Source of the DNA: Anaerophaga thermohalophila DSM 12881
GTDB lineage: Bacteria; Bacteroidota; Bacteroidia; Bacteroidales; Marinilabiliaceae
Length of the DNA: 64,000 bases
Reading direction: 5' to 3'
Assembly: GCF_000191885.1 (NCBI RefSeq)
Contig: NZ_AEWI01000002.1
Span: forward strand, 20,716-84,715
Under the pieces are notes generated by a model. That model did not search any database, was not told the origin of the DNA, and saw only the letters and a list, made by a program, of their open reading frames with translations. How positions within the stretch are numbered: the stretch's first letter is position 1; the number at the start of each line of letters is the position of its first letter. Below, in pieces: positions 23,503 to 32,442 of the stretch. Made by a program: the position numbers and the translations under genes.

Positions 23503-25668
23503 TTATTCCTCTTTTTTTGATTTTGTTTCAGCTTCGTAGGCAGCCAAAAGTTCCTGCTGAATTTCAGGTGGAACCTTATCGTATTTGCTGAACTTCATAG
23601 TGTAAAATGCACGGCCACCGGTGAGTGAACTTAATGAAGTGGAATATTTGTTCATTTCCTTCAATGGTACCTTGGCCTTTATTACTTCAAAACCTTTTTC
23701 ACTGTTCATTCCTTCAATGACTGCTCTTCTTCCCTGCAGGTCGCTCATAACGTCACCCATCCGGTCGGAGGGAACACGTACTTCAACATCATAAATAGGT
23801 TCAAGTATTTTGGGGCCTGCTTCTTTAAAGGCCTGACTAAAGGCATTTCTACCGGCCAGCTTAAAACTGATTTCATTGGAGTCGACCGGGTGCATTTTCC
23901 CGTCATAGACACAGACTCTGATATCCCGTGCATAAGAACCTGTAAGTGGTCCTTCTTCCATCTTTTCCATCACTCCTTTCAGAATGGCAGGCATAAAGCG
24001 GCTGTCGATGGCTCCTCCTACGATGCAGTTGCAAAAGACCAGCTTACCGCCCCATGGAAGATCCACCACCTCGGTATTCCTGACGTTTACTTTATATTCC
24101 TGACCGTTAAATTTGTATACGGATGGTTCCGGCATTCCGTCATAATAGGGTTCTATGATGAGATGGACTTCACCAAACTGGCCGGCTCCTCCCGATTGTT
24201 TCTTGTGGCGATAATCTGCTCTGGCCTGCTTTGTAATGGTTTCGCGATAAGGTATTTTTGGCGTGAGAAACTCTATCGGAATTTTATCGTTGTTTTCAAT
24301 CCGCCATTTCATCGTGTTCAGGTGGAACTCACCCTGTCCGTAAACAATAATCTGTTTAAGTTCTTTTGAGTATTCCACTATTATTGTCGGGTCTTCCTCG
24401 TGTATCCGCTGCAAAACTTCTCCCAGTCGTTCATCATCACTTTCGCTCACCGGTTTAATGGCTGTCCGGTATTTGGGCTCTGGATATTTGATCGGTTCAA
24501 AAATGTAATTGCATCCTTTTTCATTCAGGGTATGATTGGTTTTTGTTTCTTTAAGCTTGACGGTAGCTCCTATGTCACCGGCCTGCAGTTCTTCAACTTT
24601 ATGCCGCGTGTTGCCTGCAACACAATATAATTGCGACAGTCTTTCTTTAGCTTCCCGAGACATATTGATCAAATCCATACCCTCGGAAACTTTACCCGAC
24701 ATAACTTTAAAAAAGCTAACTTCCCCCAGGTGAGGTTCAATGCTTGTTTTGAAAACAAATATGGATGCCGGCCCATTGGGATCGCATGGAACATCTTCAC
24801 CTTTGCTGGTTTTTTTGGGAGGCATTTGTGATACAAGCGGAATAATGTTGCCAAGGAATTCCATCAGGCGCCTTACGCCCATATCCTTTGCGGCTGAAAC
24901 GCAAAATACGGGGAAAAGATCACGGGCTATCAGTCCTTTTCTGATGCCATGACGCATCTCTTCTTCATTCAGAGAACCTTTTTCGAAGAAAAGTTCCATC
25001 AGGTCTTCGTCGTTCTCGGCTGCAGCTTCAACCAGTTCGTTGTGTAACTCTTCGGCACGGGATTTTTCTTCGTCAGGAATATCAAGAACTTCAGGAACGC
25101 CACCATCCGGACCCCACTTGTACATTTTCATTTTCAGAACGTCTATCAAAGCGTTAAAATCGGGACCTACATTAAGCGGGTACTGAATAATAACTACCTT
25201 ACGACCAAACACTTCACGGGCAGACTCAAAAGTTGTTTCAAAGTTGGCTTTTTCATGGTCGAGCTGATTGACCACGAAAATAACCGGTTTGTGATAGGTC
25301 TCTGTATATCGGAACAAATTTTCCGTTCCTACCTCCACTCCCTGCGAAGCATTAAGTACCATTAAGGAAGTATCTGTGACATTCAAAGCAGTGATCGCTC
25401 CGCTGATGAAATCGTCTGATCCGGGAGCATCAATAAAATTCAGTTTTTTGTCTTCCCATTCGGTGAATAATACAGACGAAAAAACCGAGTAGCCATATTC
25501 ATGCTCTACCCGGTGATAATCCGATATTGTATTATTATTCTCTACATTTCCTCTGCGTTTGATAACACCACCCTCGAAGAGCATTGCTTCTGCAAGGGTG
25601 GTTTTTCCCGAGCCGCTGTTTCCAAGCAGCGATATGTTTTTGATGTGATCGGCCTGATATACTTTCAT
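23503..25668 (-). CDS. EF-G paralogue (EF-G2 type) lacking the catalytic switch II histidine
   Basis: Elongation factor G-like GTP-binding protein, 721 residues from ATG at 25668 (MKVYQADHIKNISLLGNSGS); 55 upstream in-frame residues are not EF-G-like. P-loop GNSGSGKTT, NKxD-type NQLD and all five EF-G domains are present. Switch II reads DAPGSDDF, with Ser84 where canonical EF-G has the GTP-activating His (DTPGHVDF in fusA at 40071). In Bacteroides thetaiotaomicron an EF-G2 without GTPase activity supports translation under starvation; this gene is probably its counterpart. Single-gene unit with a terminator; regulation is not visible. Confidence 0.9.
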   Translation of the reverse strand: MKVYQADHIKNISLLGNSGSGKTTLAEAMLFEGGVIKRRGNVENNNTISDYHRVEHEYGYSVFSSVLFTEWEDKKLNFIDAPGSDDFISGAITALNVTDTSLMVLNASQGVEVGTENLFRYTETYHKPVIFVVNQLDHEKANFETTFESAREVFGRKVVIIQYPLNVGPDFNALIDVLKMKMYKWGPDGGVPEVLDIPDEEKSRAEELHNELVEAAAENDEDLMELFFEKGSLNEEEMRHGIRKGLIARDLFPVFCVSAAKDMGVRRLMEFLGNIIPLVSQMPPKKTSKGEDVPCDPNGPASIFVFKTSIEPHLGEVSFFKVMSGKVSEGMDLINMSREAKERLSQLYCVAGNTRHKVEELQAGDIGATVKLKETKTNHTLNEKGCNYIFEPIKYPEPKYRTAIKPVSESDDERLGEVLQRIHEEDPTIIVEYSKELKQIIVYGQGEFHLNTMKWRIENNDKIPIEFLTPKIPYRETITKQARADYRHKKQSGGAGQFGEVHLIIEPYYDGMPEPSVYKFNGQEYKVNVRNTEVVDLPWGGKLVFCNCIVGGAIDSRFMPAILKGVMEKMEEGPLTGSYARDIRVCVYDGKMHPVDSNEISFKLAGRNAFSQAFKEAGPKILEPIYDVEVRVPSDRMGDVMSDLQGRRAVIEGMNSEKGFEVIKAKVPLKEMNKYSTSLSSLTGGRAFYTMKFSKYDKVPPEIQQELLAAYEAETKSKKEE

Positions 25669-25890
25669 GATAGTATATTTAAAAAAGGTTAAAAATAATT
25701 TTAAAACGGATGACCGTAAAATTAATAAATCCTTAATAAGATGCAAGCAATATGCATCATTTTTCGTGAGCATATTTTTTGCCTCTGATTTAATACAGAG
25801 GAATTTGTGTTTTGATTTTGTGTGATAAGACAAAAAAGTAGATTGCTTAGTTGTTGCAATGCTGTAATGGTTTTAAAATGTTCCAAATAT

Positions 25891-26029
25891 GAGCCCGGCC
25901 TGAAAAGCATCTTTATTGTCAAACTCGTTGTTGTTTTAAGTTTTTGCATCCTCAGTAACAATAAGTTAACACCGGTACAAAAATTAAAACGCCTTGATTT
26001 TGACAAAAATATGCTTTTATGCTGTACTT
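25891..26029. repeat. Family B MITE-like element, copy 1
   Basis: 139 bp, from GAGCCCGGCCTGAAAAGCAT to TATGCTTTTATGCTGTACTT. The left arm TCGTTGTTGTTTTAA and the right arm TTAAAACGCC pair internally. Very similar to 60309-60451. Flanked by AAATAT (25885) and AAATGT (26030), a 5-of-6 target duplication. The right end is decayed (TACTT for CACTC). Confidence 0.85.
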
Positions 26030-26035
26030 AAATGT

Positions 26036-26177
26036 GAGTGCAGTATAAAAAGCCTTCAAACTGCTGATTTTTACCATATTTACCCCTGACCCCTAAAGGG
26101 GAACTGCTAAAAATCAGCAGTTTGAAAAAGTCCCCTTTAGGGGATTTAGGGGTCAAAAGACTTTTTATACTGCACTC
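26036..26177. repeat. Family B element, copy 2 (different core)
   Basis: 142 bp with perfect ends GAGTGCAGTATAAAAAG and CTTTTTATACTGCACTC. The core is unrelated to copy 1: CTTCAAACTGCTGATTTTTA pairs with TAAAAATCAGCAGTTTGAA, and two CCCCTTTAGGGG-type blocks occur. Flanks AAATGT and AAATAT differ at one base. Confidence 0.88.
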
Positions 26178-26236
26178 AAATATTGAATTTGTCAATTCTA
26201 TTATGTAAATTGATTTTACTGTTTTGTTTTATACAT

Positions 26237-26293
26237 GAGTGCGGTATAAAAGGCCTTGAGTTTGGCAACAAAGATGCTTTTCAGGCCGGGCTC
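26237..26293. repeat. Family B element, copy 3 (internally deleted)
   Basis: 57 bp, GAGTGCGGTATAAAAGGC to CTTTTCAGGCCGGGCTC, with AGTTTGGCAACAAAGATG inside. Both ends are present but most of the core is gone. Flanks ATACAT and AAACAT match 5 of 6. Confidence 0.78.
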
Positions 26294-26394
26294 AAACATG
26301 TCTTTGCAGACAATTGTATTTGTTCAGTTTGTTTTGCAGTCATAAACAAAATGTCTTATGGCAGAATTATGTACTTACTTAAATGGGTGAAATT

Positions 26395-26745
26395 ATGAAT
26401 CTCTCCGGTCACGCCAGAAAGTTGATTATCATTGTAGGGGAATCCGACATTGTTTATCAGCGGCCGCTTTACGAGGCCATTATATATGCAGCAAAAAAGT
26501 ATAACATAGCCGGTGCTACCGTATCAAAAGGAATACTCTCTTATGGGGCCGAAAGTATGCTGCACAGCAGTAAAACTTTTGCTTTGTCAGACGATATACC
26601 GGTTATAATTGGTCTGGTGGATGTTGATGAGCGATTGTCGGATTTTGCCCAAATCATTAACAGGTTAATGGATAAAGCAGGTTCCCGGGGATTGATTACA
26701 ATGGAAGAGGTTGATGTACTCCGATATGGCGAAAGTCATGGCTGA
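26395..26745 (+). CDS. DUF190 family protein
   Basis: 116-residue soluble protein of the DUF190 family (LIIIVGESDIVYQRPLYEAI, GATVSKGILSYGAESMLHSS, IPVIIGLVDVDERL), a PII-like ferredoxin fold by family knowledge. DUF190 genes often neighbour the fluoride exporter gene crcB, but there is no crcB here. The start at 26395 is preferred over one four codons upstream. It converges on, and overlaps by 10 bp, the GGGP synthase gene. Function unknown. Confidence 0.85.
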   Translation: MNLSGHARKLIIIVGESDIVYQRPLYEAIIYAAKKYNIAGATVSKGILSYGAESMLHSSKTFALSDDIPVIIGLVDVDERLSDFAQIINRLMDKAGSRGLITMEEVDVLRYGESHG

Positions 26746-27470
26746 CTGGTAATTTCCATAAATTTGCATAGCAGTTCCGGGTCTTTTTCTAAAGCATTTC
26801 CAACGACCACGATATCGGCACCGCTTCTTAGTGCAGTATGGAATTTTTCTCTCGTGTCGATTCCTCCTCCTATCATAAGAGGTATCCGGATGTTTTGTCT
26901 GACCGAACGTATCATTTCAGGGGGAACTGGGTTGCGGGCGCCGCTGCCTGCATCCATATAAATCATTTTAAGTCCCAGCATTTCTCCTGCAAGTGCGGTA
27001 GCTGTGGCGATGTCTGTTTTGTCGGATGGAATGGGACTGGTTTGACTGATGTATTCAACCGAGGTGGACACCCCACCATTTATCAGCATATAACCGGTTG
27101 GAATGGTTTCAAGACCTTCCCTGCGAATGGCAGGAGCCGAAGTAACATGTGCTCCGATAAGCAATTCCGGGTTTCGGCCGGATATCATGGAAAGAAACAA
27201 TAATGCATCGGCACTAAAGGATATTTGAGAGGGATGACCGGGATACAATACAACCGGAACATCTGTTTTTTCTTTAAGATATTTCACAACATCATCTACC
27301 GGATAACTGGTAAGACTGCCTCCGACCAATACTAAATGAGGCCGGTAAGAATTTATTAAACCTGCTTGTTGCGCCAGAATTTTGCCCCTGCATTTGTCGG
27401 GATCGATAAGCAGAGCAAGCATCTTTTTTTTGTCGCGGAGGTGACGTTCTATATAAACTTGTACTTTCAA
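26736..27470 (-). CDS. Geranylgeranylglyceryl/heptaprenylglyceryl phosphate synthase family
   Basis: Forms an ether bond between sn-glycerol-1-phosphate and a prenyl diphosphate, the first step of archaeal-type lipids. 244 residues in a TIM barrel. Visible are ALLIDPDKC, LVLVGGSLTSYPVDDVV, VVLYPGHPSQIS, YMDAGSGARNPVPPEMI, LMIGGGIDT and ADIVVVGNALEKDPELL. Bacteroidota carry this family widely; the physiological product there is not firmly settled. A -7 box lies at 27499. The next gene upstream on the strand is a phosphopantetheinyl transferase. Confidence 0.92.
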   Translation of the reverse strand: MKVQVYIERHLRDKKKMLALLIDPDKCRGKILAQQAGLINSYRPHLVLVGGSLTSYPVDDVVKYLKEKTDVPVVLYPGHPSQISFSADALLFLSMISGRNPELLIGAHVTSAPAIRREGLETIPTGYMLINGGVSTSVEYISQTSPIPSDKTDIATATALAGEMLGLKMIYMDAGSGARNPVPPEMIRSVRQNIRIPLMIGGGIDTREKFHTALRSGADIVVVGNALEKDPELLCKFMEITSQP

Positions 27471-27498
27471 AACAACTGTTTAAGGTATTTTTTCAAAA

Positions 27499-27506
27499 CA
27501 AATATA
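27499..27506 (-). promoter_or_regulatory. -7 box for the GGGP synthase gene
   Basis: Minus-strand TATATTTG fits TAnnTTTG, about 30 bp before the start codon. A second match (TATCTTTG, 27521-27528) overlaps a diverged family A fragment (27506-27560). Confidence 0.45.
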
Positions 27507-27698
27507 TGAAATGCGCGTGACAAAGATAGCCTTAATAGATTATCAGATTTTTAGATATAAGTAATTTAGTCAGTAGTTTTTAGTCAGTAGCCAGTAGTGT
27601 GGATTATAAACACAACAAACGTCTTTGCGTTTTAGCTTTTTTCACCAACCCCCTGCAACACCACAGTTTGCCCGTATAAAGAAAAAATATTTATAGTG

Positions 27699-27793
27699 AT
27701 GAAACGAGCATGACAACGTTTTCCACAACAGAACATGTATAAGTTCTTGCATGCGAGTTCCATCAGACTTTAAAAATAAATTTTATACGGATG
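27699..27793 (-). repeat. Family A element, copy 7
   Basis: 95-bp reverse-oriented copy, ATGAAACGAGCATGACAACG to TTTATACGGATG, 28 bp beyond the stop of the phosphopantetheinyl transferase gene. The rest of 27471-27821 holds short AGTCAGTAG repeats near 27565-27600 and no gene. Confidence 0.88.
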
Positions 27794-27821
27794 ACTATAT
27801 CAGGTTAAACTCTTTCAAAAA

Positions 27822-28457
27822 TTATTTTGTCCAAACCAAATAAAAGTTTTTGTCTAAAACGTAATTCAAATATATAGTTTTGTTTGAACCGGAAACAGAT
27901 AGACTGGCATTAATACTGCCTTGTTGATGAACCGGAGTAAAGGGTGATATTATGATATGGTCTTTAAAAACAAGGCCGGGAATGCCCGCTGTCTTAAAAA
28001 TGGCTTCTTTGGAACACCATATCAGCCCCAGTTGAACTTCTGTAAACGGATCTTTAATGAACTTTTTCTCATGCGGGTTAAGAAATCGTTTGGATACTTT
28101 GCGTATCCGATCCGAAGGATATTCGATGTCTATACCCGGCATGAAGCTGTTGGTTAATACAATGGCAGCATAACTTCTGGTGTGCGAAATGCTGATATTC
28201 TCCCGGCAGTTAGTTACAAAAGGTTGTCCGTTGTCCATGTATCTGGTTTCGGGATAAAGACCTGTCAACCGGTATATTAAGACCCTTGATGCCAGCCATT
28301 CTTTTCGGCGGGGAGCAAACGAAATGCTTTGCAAAAAATCTGTTTCATTTTTTTTAAGGGGTGGGAGCATCAGTTTTAGCGCTTCTTCGCTCTCTGTAAT
28401 TTTCCATACTGCGACTCTGGTTTGGTGAGAATTTTCGTTTTCAAAGACAATTGGCAT
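27822..28457 (-). CDS. 4'-phosphopantetheinyl transferase superfamily protein
   Basis: Transfers the phosphopantetheine arm of CoA to acyl or peptidyl carrier proteins. 211 residues, Sfp/AcpT-like size. The core motifs are GIDIEYPSDRIRKVSKRFL (Mg-binding Asp) and LIWCSKEAIFKT (the W-x-x-KEA signature). ISISHTRSYAAIVL precedes them. Which carrier protein it serves cannot be told; fabD is in the window but acpP is not. Downstream of gldD on the same strand, with a 56-bp gap. Confidence 0.9.
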   Translation of the reverse strand: MPIVFENENSHQTRVAVWKITESEEALKLMLPPLKKNETDFLQSISFAPRRKEWLASRVLIYRLTGLYPETRYMDNGQPFVTNCRENISISHTRSYAAIVLTNSFMPGIDIEYPSDRIRKVSKRFLNPHEKKFIKDPFTEVQLGLIWCSKEAIFKTAGIPGLVFKDHIIISPFTPVHQQGSINASLSVSGSNKTIYLNYVLDKNFYLVWTK

Positions 28458-28513
28458 TTGTATAATGTATTAGCATCAGGTATAAATCATCTGACTTCCA
28501 AACTTCTAAGCAG

Positions 28514-29101
28514 TTATTGCCATTCGATGGTTTCGACTAAATGGGTAATATCATCCTTGATAAACTCAAGTACGGGGGCGATGGAGTCTTTATTGGGTAC
28601 AAGATTGAAATACAACGAACCTCTTAAAAAATGCTTTGTACTGTCGGTAACAAAAAACTGGAGGGGGGAGGCTGTATTTCCTTTAATTTCATAAAGTATG
28701 CCGTAAACATTTTTTTCGGGCGACTCAAACATGCGTTCCCTGATGGCATCGGCTTTAACGGTATGTTTAAAAACAAGCTCACGGTTATCTTCAAGTAATT
28801 GATAAAGATTGTCTTCAACAGGCTTGTAACTGATGTGTACCTGTGCTTTGAATTGTGGAAATTTCAGGTTGATCCAGTAGGGCTCTTTGTTATATCCATC
28901 ATCCGGCACTATTTTTGAATACACAGGGCGCTCAAAGCAATAAGGCAGGATGGTGTCGATCGGCACATATTCCTTGGCGGGGAGGGCTATTCTGAAATAG
29001 CCCCTGGGTTTTGGGGGTTGAGCATCATTGCACGACATCATCAGGAAGATGATCATCACAGGGAGTACGAAGTATGGGACGGCAGTTTTGAGTTCTTTCA
29101 T
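28514..29101 (-). CDS. gldD: Gliding motility lipoprotein GldD
   Basis: 195-residue lipoprotein (signal peptide ending MMSCND) of the GldD family, required for gliding and type IX secretion function in Flavobacterium. The body shows PKPRGYFRIALPAKEY, CFERPVYS, WINLKFPQFKAQVHISYKP and SLYFNLVPNKDSIAPVLEF. Its start overlaps the gldE stop by 4 bp, so the pair is translationally coupled, as in other Bacteroidota. Confidence 0.93.
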   Translation of the reverse strand: MKELKTAVPYFVLPVMIIFLMMSCNDAQPPKPRGYFRIALPAKEYVPIDTILPYCFERPVYSKIVPDDGYNKEPYWINLKFPQFKAQVHISYKPVEDNLYQLLEDNRELVFKHTVKADAIRERMFESPEKNVYGILYEIKGNTASPLQFFVTDSTKHFLRGSLYFNLVPNKDSIAPVLEFIKDDITHLVETIEWQ

Positions 29102-30444
29102 AATTTCCCTTTTTGAGCAAATTTGATTTTCTTAATCCGTCGTTTATCGGCTGCCAGTATTGTAAACTTATACGGTCCGATTTCGATAATTTCATGCTTT
29201 TCGGGGATGACGCCTTTAACTTCGAGAAGGAGCCCGGCCAGTGTTTCGGCTTCTCCTTTTATATCATCAAATGCGTTTTCATCGATTCCCGTGATTTTGA
29301 AGAAATCTTTCAGAAGTGTTTTTCCTTCAAAAGCCAGTGACCCATCGGGCTGAACAGAGAAAAAATCTTCATCTTCGTCCAGCTCATCACTGATTTCGCC
29401 TACAATCTCTTCAAGTATGTCCTCCAGTGTTACGATTCCGGATGTTCCACCATATTCATCCACAACAATGGCCATGTGGATTTTGTTGGCCTGAAATTCA
29501 GTCAGAAGGTCATTAATACGCTTTGTTTCGGGTACATAGTAGGCAGGTCTGATCAGGTTTTGCCATCTGAAAGTGTTGTCTTTACCAAGGTGGGGCAACA
29601 AGTCCTTAACATACAAAATACCTTTTACATTGTCCGGTGTTTCTTCGAAAACCGGTATCCGCGAATAACCGGATTCGACAATAACCGAAAGTACTTTGTT
29701 GAAGTCGCTTTTTATTTCCAGATCGGTAACATCCACTCTTGCAGTCATTACTTCTCCGGCATTGATGTTTCCGAAAGTGACAATACTTTTGAGAATTTGT
29801 TTTTCTTCGAACACCTCATCTCCTGTAAGGTCAAGGGCATCGGACAGGTCGTCGAGCGACAGGTTTTTAGTCTTTTGCGCGGCTTTGTTCTTCACGTATT
29901 CCGATGATCGAACGAGAAGCATGCTTGCAGGCTTTAATACTTTTGCTGCATTTCTGAGCGGAAGAGCCATTCGTGAAGCAAATTTCCGTGGCGACTGCCC
30001 TGCAAAAACCTTTGGAAATATTTCTCCGAAAAACAGGATAATGCTGGTGATAATTACAACATCAAAAATGAATTTGAGTGTTGTATTCTCTCCAAATGAT
30101 ATTACGGCGGAAGAAATATAAGCGGAAAGGATAACAATCCCGACGTTTATAAAGTTGTTGAGAATTAGTATGGTCGCTAATAGTAACTCGGGATTTTCCA
30201 GGTGTTTAATGACTTGCTGACTGCGTTTTGAGTTTTCAGTTCTCAGGTGATTTACATCATCCGGCTTTAGAGAAAAAAAAGCAACCTCTGAGCCTGAAAC
30301 AAGGGCAGACCCAGCCAATAACATCAGGGTAGCGATGATGGCAATAATAATACTCGTTGTTGGGGGGTGGAACAGAATATTGGTAACCACCACGGGAATA
30401 TGTGACAGAAATAAGTCAGTTTCCAAAGAATGACAATTTATCAA
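29098..30444 (-). CDS. gldE: GldE, gliding-associated CNNM/CorC-type membrane protein
   Basis: 448-residue inner-membrane protein: three or four N-terminal helices ([20 protein letters not shown], the CNNM/DUF21 domain), a paired CBS domain ([53 protein letters not shown]) and a C-terminal CorC/HlyC domain. The family resembles magnesium or cobalt efflux proteins. In gliding bacteria it overlaps gldD and is needed with it. The start at 30444 lies just left of an inserted family C element. Confidence 0.93.
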   Translation of the reverse strand: MINCHSLETDLFLSHIPVVVTNILFHPPTTSIIIAIIATLMLLAGSALVSGSEVAFFSLKPDDVNHLRTENSKRSQQVIKHLENPELLLATILILNNFINVGIVILSAYISSAVISFGENTTLKFIFDVVIITSIILFFGEIFPKVFAGQSPRKFASRMALPLRNAAKVLKPASMLLVRSSEYVKNKAAQKTKNLSLDDLSDALDLTGDEVFEEKQILKSIVTFGNINAGEVMTARVDVTDLEIKSDFNKVLSVIVESGYSRIPVFEETPDNVKGILYVKDLLPHLGKDNTFRWQNLIRPAYYVPETKRINDLLTEFQANKIHMAIVVDEYGGTSGIVTLEDILEEIVGEISDELDEDEDFFSVQPDGSLAFEGKTLLKDFFKITGIDENAFDDIKGEAETLAGLLLEVKGVIPEKHEIIEIGPYKFTILAADKRRIKKIKFAQKGKL

Positions 30445-30450
30445 TTAACT

Positions 30451-30660
30451 GGTGTCCGTCTATAAAGTCGGGAAAGCTCCTTACTTAATTTATTGTGTCT
30501 GTTCAGAAAGTGCCAGTTGCAAGACTTGCGAAGCCGCCAAGAACGGAGTCCCGCGCTTGCTTTTTGTTGGTTTTATTGAAAAAACCTTACAAAAACTACC
30601 TCGGGATGAGTATTTTGGCGGCAAGCGTAACACAACAAATGGTACTTTAAGGACAGACAC
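30451..30660 (+). repeat. Family C element with 5-bp target duplication
   Basis: 210 bp between gldE and ssb. Ends GGTGTCCGTCTATAAAGT and ACTTTAAGGACAGACAC are imperfect inverted repeats. TAACT occurs on both sides (30446-30450 and 30661-30665); the right copy overlaps the ssb stop codon. The element splits the ssb-gldE transcription unit without breaking either gene. Confidence 0.85.
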
Positions 30661-30663
30661 TAA

Positions 30664-31155
30664 CTAAAATGGCAAATCGTCCTCCTGGGGAGTATCTTCA
30701 TTGTCACCTGCGCTGAAACCTTCGTTACCCGTTGGTTCGTTTTGTGATTGAGGTGCGAAATTGTTTCCCCCCGGGGGTGATGCTGTTTGGGCGGTTGACT
30801 GGTTGTCATTGACCGCCGGATTATCCGATTTTTTTCCTAACAATTTAAGTGTGTCGGCAATAACTTCTGTAATGTATTTGGTAACACCATCTTGTTCATA
30901 GGAACGAGTACGAAGCCGACCTTCAATGTATAGCTGTGTACCTTTCCTGATATACGACTCAGCTACTTTTACAAGTCCGCGACGTACGGTTATGTTGTGC
31001 CATTCGGTCCTTTCAGGAATTTGCCTCCCATCGCGGGTTGTAAAACCCGGTTCGGTAGTGGCCAAAGGGAAATTGGCAACGCCTTCGTTGTTGTCGAAAT
31101 ATCTTACATCGGGGTCTTTCCCTACGTTTCCGACTAAGATCACTTTGTTTATCAT
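30664..31155 (-). CDS. ssb: Single-stranded DNA-binding protein
   Basis: Coats single-stranded DNA in replication and repair. 163 residues: an OB fold (INKVILVGNVGKDPDVRYF, ERTEWHNITVRRGLVKVAES, KGTQLYIEGRLRTRSYEQDG), then a Gln/Asn/Pro-rich linker and the acidic tip DDLPF that docks partner proteins. Lies between mutY and gldE on the same strand, the usual mutY-ssb-gldE order in this phylum. Confidence 0.96.
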   Translation of the reverse strand: MINKVILVGNVGKDPDVRYFDNNEGVANFPLATTEPGFTTRDGRQIPERTEWHNITVRRGLVKVAESYIRKGTQLYIEGRLRTRSYEQDGVTKYITEVIADTLKLLGKKSDNPAVNDNQSTAQTASPPGGNNFAPQSQNEPTGNEGFSAGDNEDTPQEDDLPF

Positions 31156-31261
31156 TGTAACAGGGTTTTTGGGATTATAATCAGCTAAAATACTAAACTT
31201 TGCTACCGTTTCATAATCAGAAATGAAAATTATTAAGTTCTGTTGTTTAGGATATTGATTT

Positions 31262-32320
31262 TTAAGGCTTAATAAGTTTCGATAAATTTTTTTGAATCAG
31301 TTGCGGGAAGGGTAATCCTTGAATGTTTTCGTTTTTTATCCATTCGTTTTTGAGTTGATTAAAAGTTTGAGGAATTACAACATTTTTTGGCCATACTATA
31401 TTATAAAATGAAGCATCCAACTCCTGATGGGTGAGCAAGTACTTCTCCTGATGTGTTTTTTCAATTATTATTCCGTCAGATAATGCTTTTCCCAATTTTT
31501 TACGAATTGTATCAGAAGAACTGTATTTTTTGGTTTCTATGAGTGGAAACTGATAAAGGCCCTTCCATATATCGTTTTCTATTCTTTTTTGAACGACCGT
31601 TTGTCCGTTTTGTGAAATAATCAGGAAATGGAGCCATCTTTTTTTTCTGCTGATTTTTTTACTTCTGACAGGGAAAAGTGTTTGTTTCTCTTGTGCAGCG
31701 GCTTTACAAAAAACTAAAACGGGGCATTCCCGGCAGAGGGGAGAAGCAGGCCTGCATATCAGAGCCCCTAGTTCCATCATAGCCTGATTATGCGTTCCCG
31801 GATTATTATGGTCCAGGAGTTCCCATGCTCTTTTTTCGAAATATTTTTTACCTTCGGTTCGATCAATAGGAATCCCTGCCATGAAAAGCCTTGAAAGCAC
31901 TCTGTATACGTTCCCGTCGACGACTGGTCGTGGTTCACCGAAAGCAATTGAAGCAATTGCTGCTGCAGTATATGGACCTATGCCTTTTAATTTCAGTATT
32001 TTTTTGTATGTTTGTGGAAACAAGCCATTGTGTTCTGTTACAATGGTTTTTGCAGCAAGGTGAAGATTACGGGCCCTGGAATAATAACCAAGGCCTTGCC
32101 ATTGTTGCAGTAGCTGGTTTTCGGAAGCGTTGGCCAATGCCTGTGCATCAGGGAATTTGCTGATAAAATGCTGGTAATAATTTAAACCTTGTTTAACCTG
32201 TGTTTGTTGAAGTATTATTTCCGATATCCAGATTTTGTAAGGATCATTGGTCTCCCGCCATGGAAGATGTCTTCCATTTTTTTGGTACCATTTTCTGATT
32301 ATTGATGGGAAATTGGTCAT
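31262..32320 (-). CDS. mutY: MutY, A/G-specific adenine glycosylase
   Basis: Removes adenine mispaired with 8-oxoguanine. 352 residues from ATG at 32320 (MTNFPSIIRKWYQKNGRHLP). A TTG six codons upstream is in frame, but it lies inside the predicted -7 box, so it should not be transcribed. Visible are the HhH-GPD region (ILQQTQVKQGLNYY, LKGIGPYTAAAIASIAFG, VVDGNVYRVLSR), the 4Fe-4S cluster (CRPASPLCRECPVLVFC) and a C-terminal MutT-like domain. Confidence 0.95.
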   Translation of the reverse strand: MTNFPSIIRKWYQKNGRHLPWRETNDPYKIWISEIILQQTQVKQGLNYYQHFISKFPDAQALANASENQLLQQWQGLGYYSRARNLHLAAKTIVTEHNGLFPQTYKKILKLKGIGPYTAAAIASIAFGEPRPVVDGNVYRVLSRLFMAGIPIDRTEGKKYFEKRAWELLDHNNPGTHNQAMMELGALICRPASPLCRECPVLVFCKAAAQEKQTLFPVRSKKISRKKRWLHFLIISQNGQTVVQKRIENDIWKGLYQFPLIETKKYSSSDTIRKKLGKALSDGIIIEKTHQEKYLLTHQELDASFYNIVWPKNVVIPQTFNQLKNEWIKNENIQGLPFPQLIQKNLSKLIKP

Positions 32321-32335
32321 TATTAAAAATTTATG

Positions 32336-32343
32336 CAAAAATA
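32336..32343 (-). promoter_or_regulatory. -7 box for mutY-ssb-gldE-gldD
   Basis: Minus-strand TATTTTTG fits TAnnTTTG. Transcription would start only a few bases before ATG 32320, giving a nearly leaderless message. It diverges from the HU promoter 33 bp away. Confidence 0.5.
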
Positions 32344-32375
32344 AGGGTTTTATTTTTTTTCTTATGGAATTCCTT

Positions 32376-32383
32376 TATCTTTG
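32376..32383 (+). promoter_or_regulatory. -7 box for the HU gene
   Basis: TATCTTTG is an exact TAnnTTTG match, followed by GC. It gives a leader of about 55 nt to the HU start. Confidence 0.6.
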
Positions 32384-32442
32384 CACACTGAAAATGAAAA
32401 TTTACGTCTAATTAGTTGATAATTAAATAATTTTACAAAGAG

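Noticed and set aside
26395..26745. Fluoride-resistance role for the DUF190 gene
   Set aside because: No crcB or fluoride riboswitch is near; the association seen elsewhere cannot be carried over.
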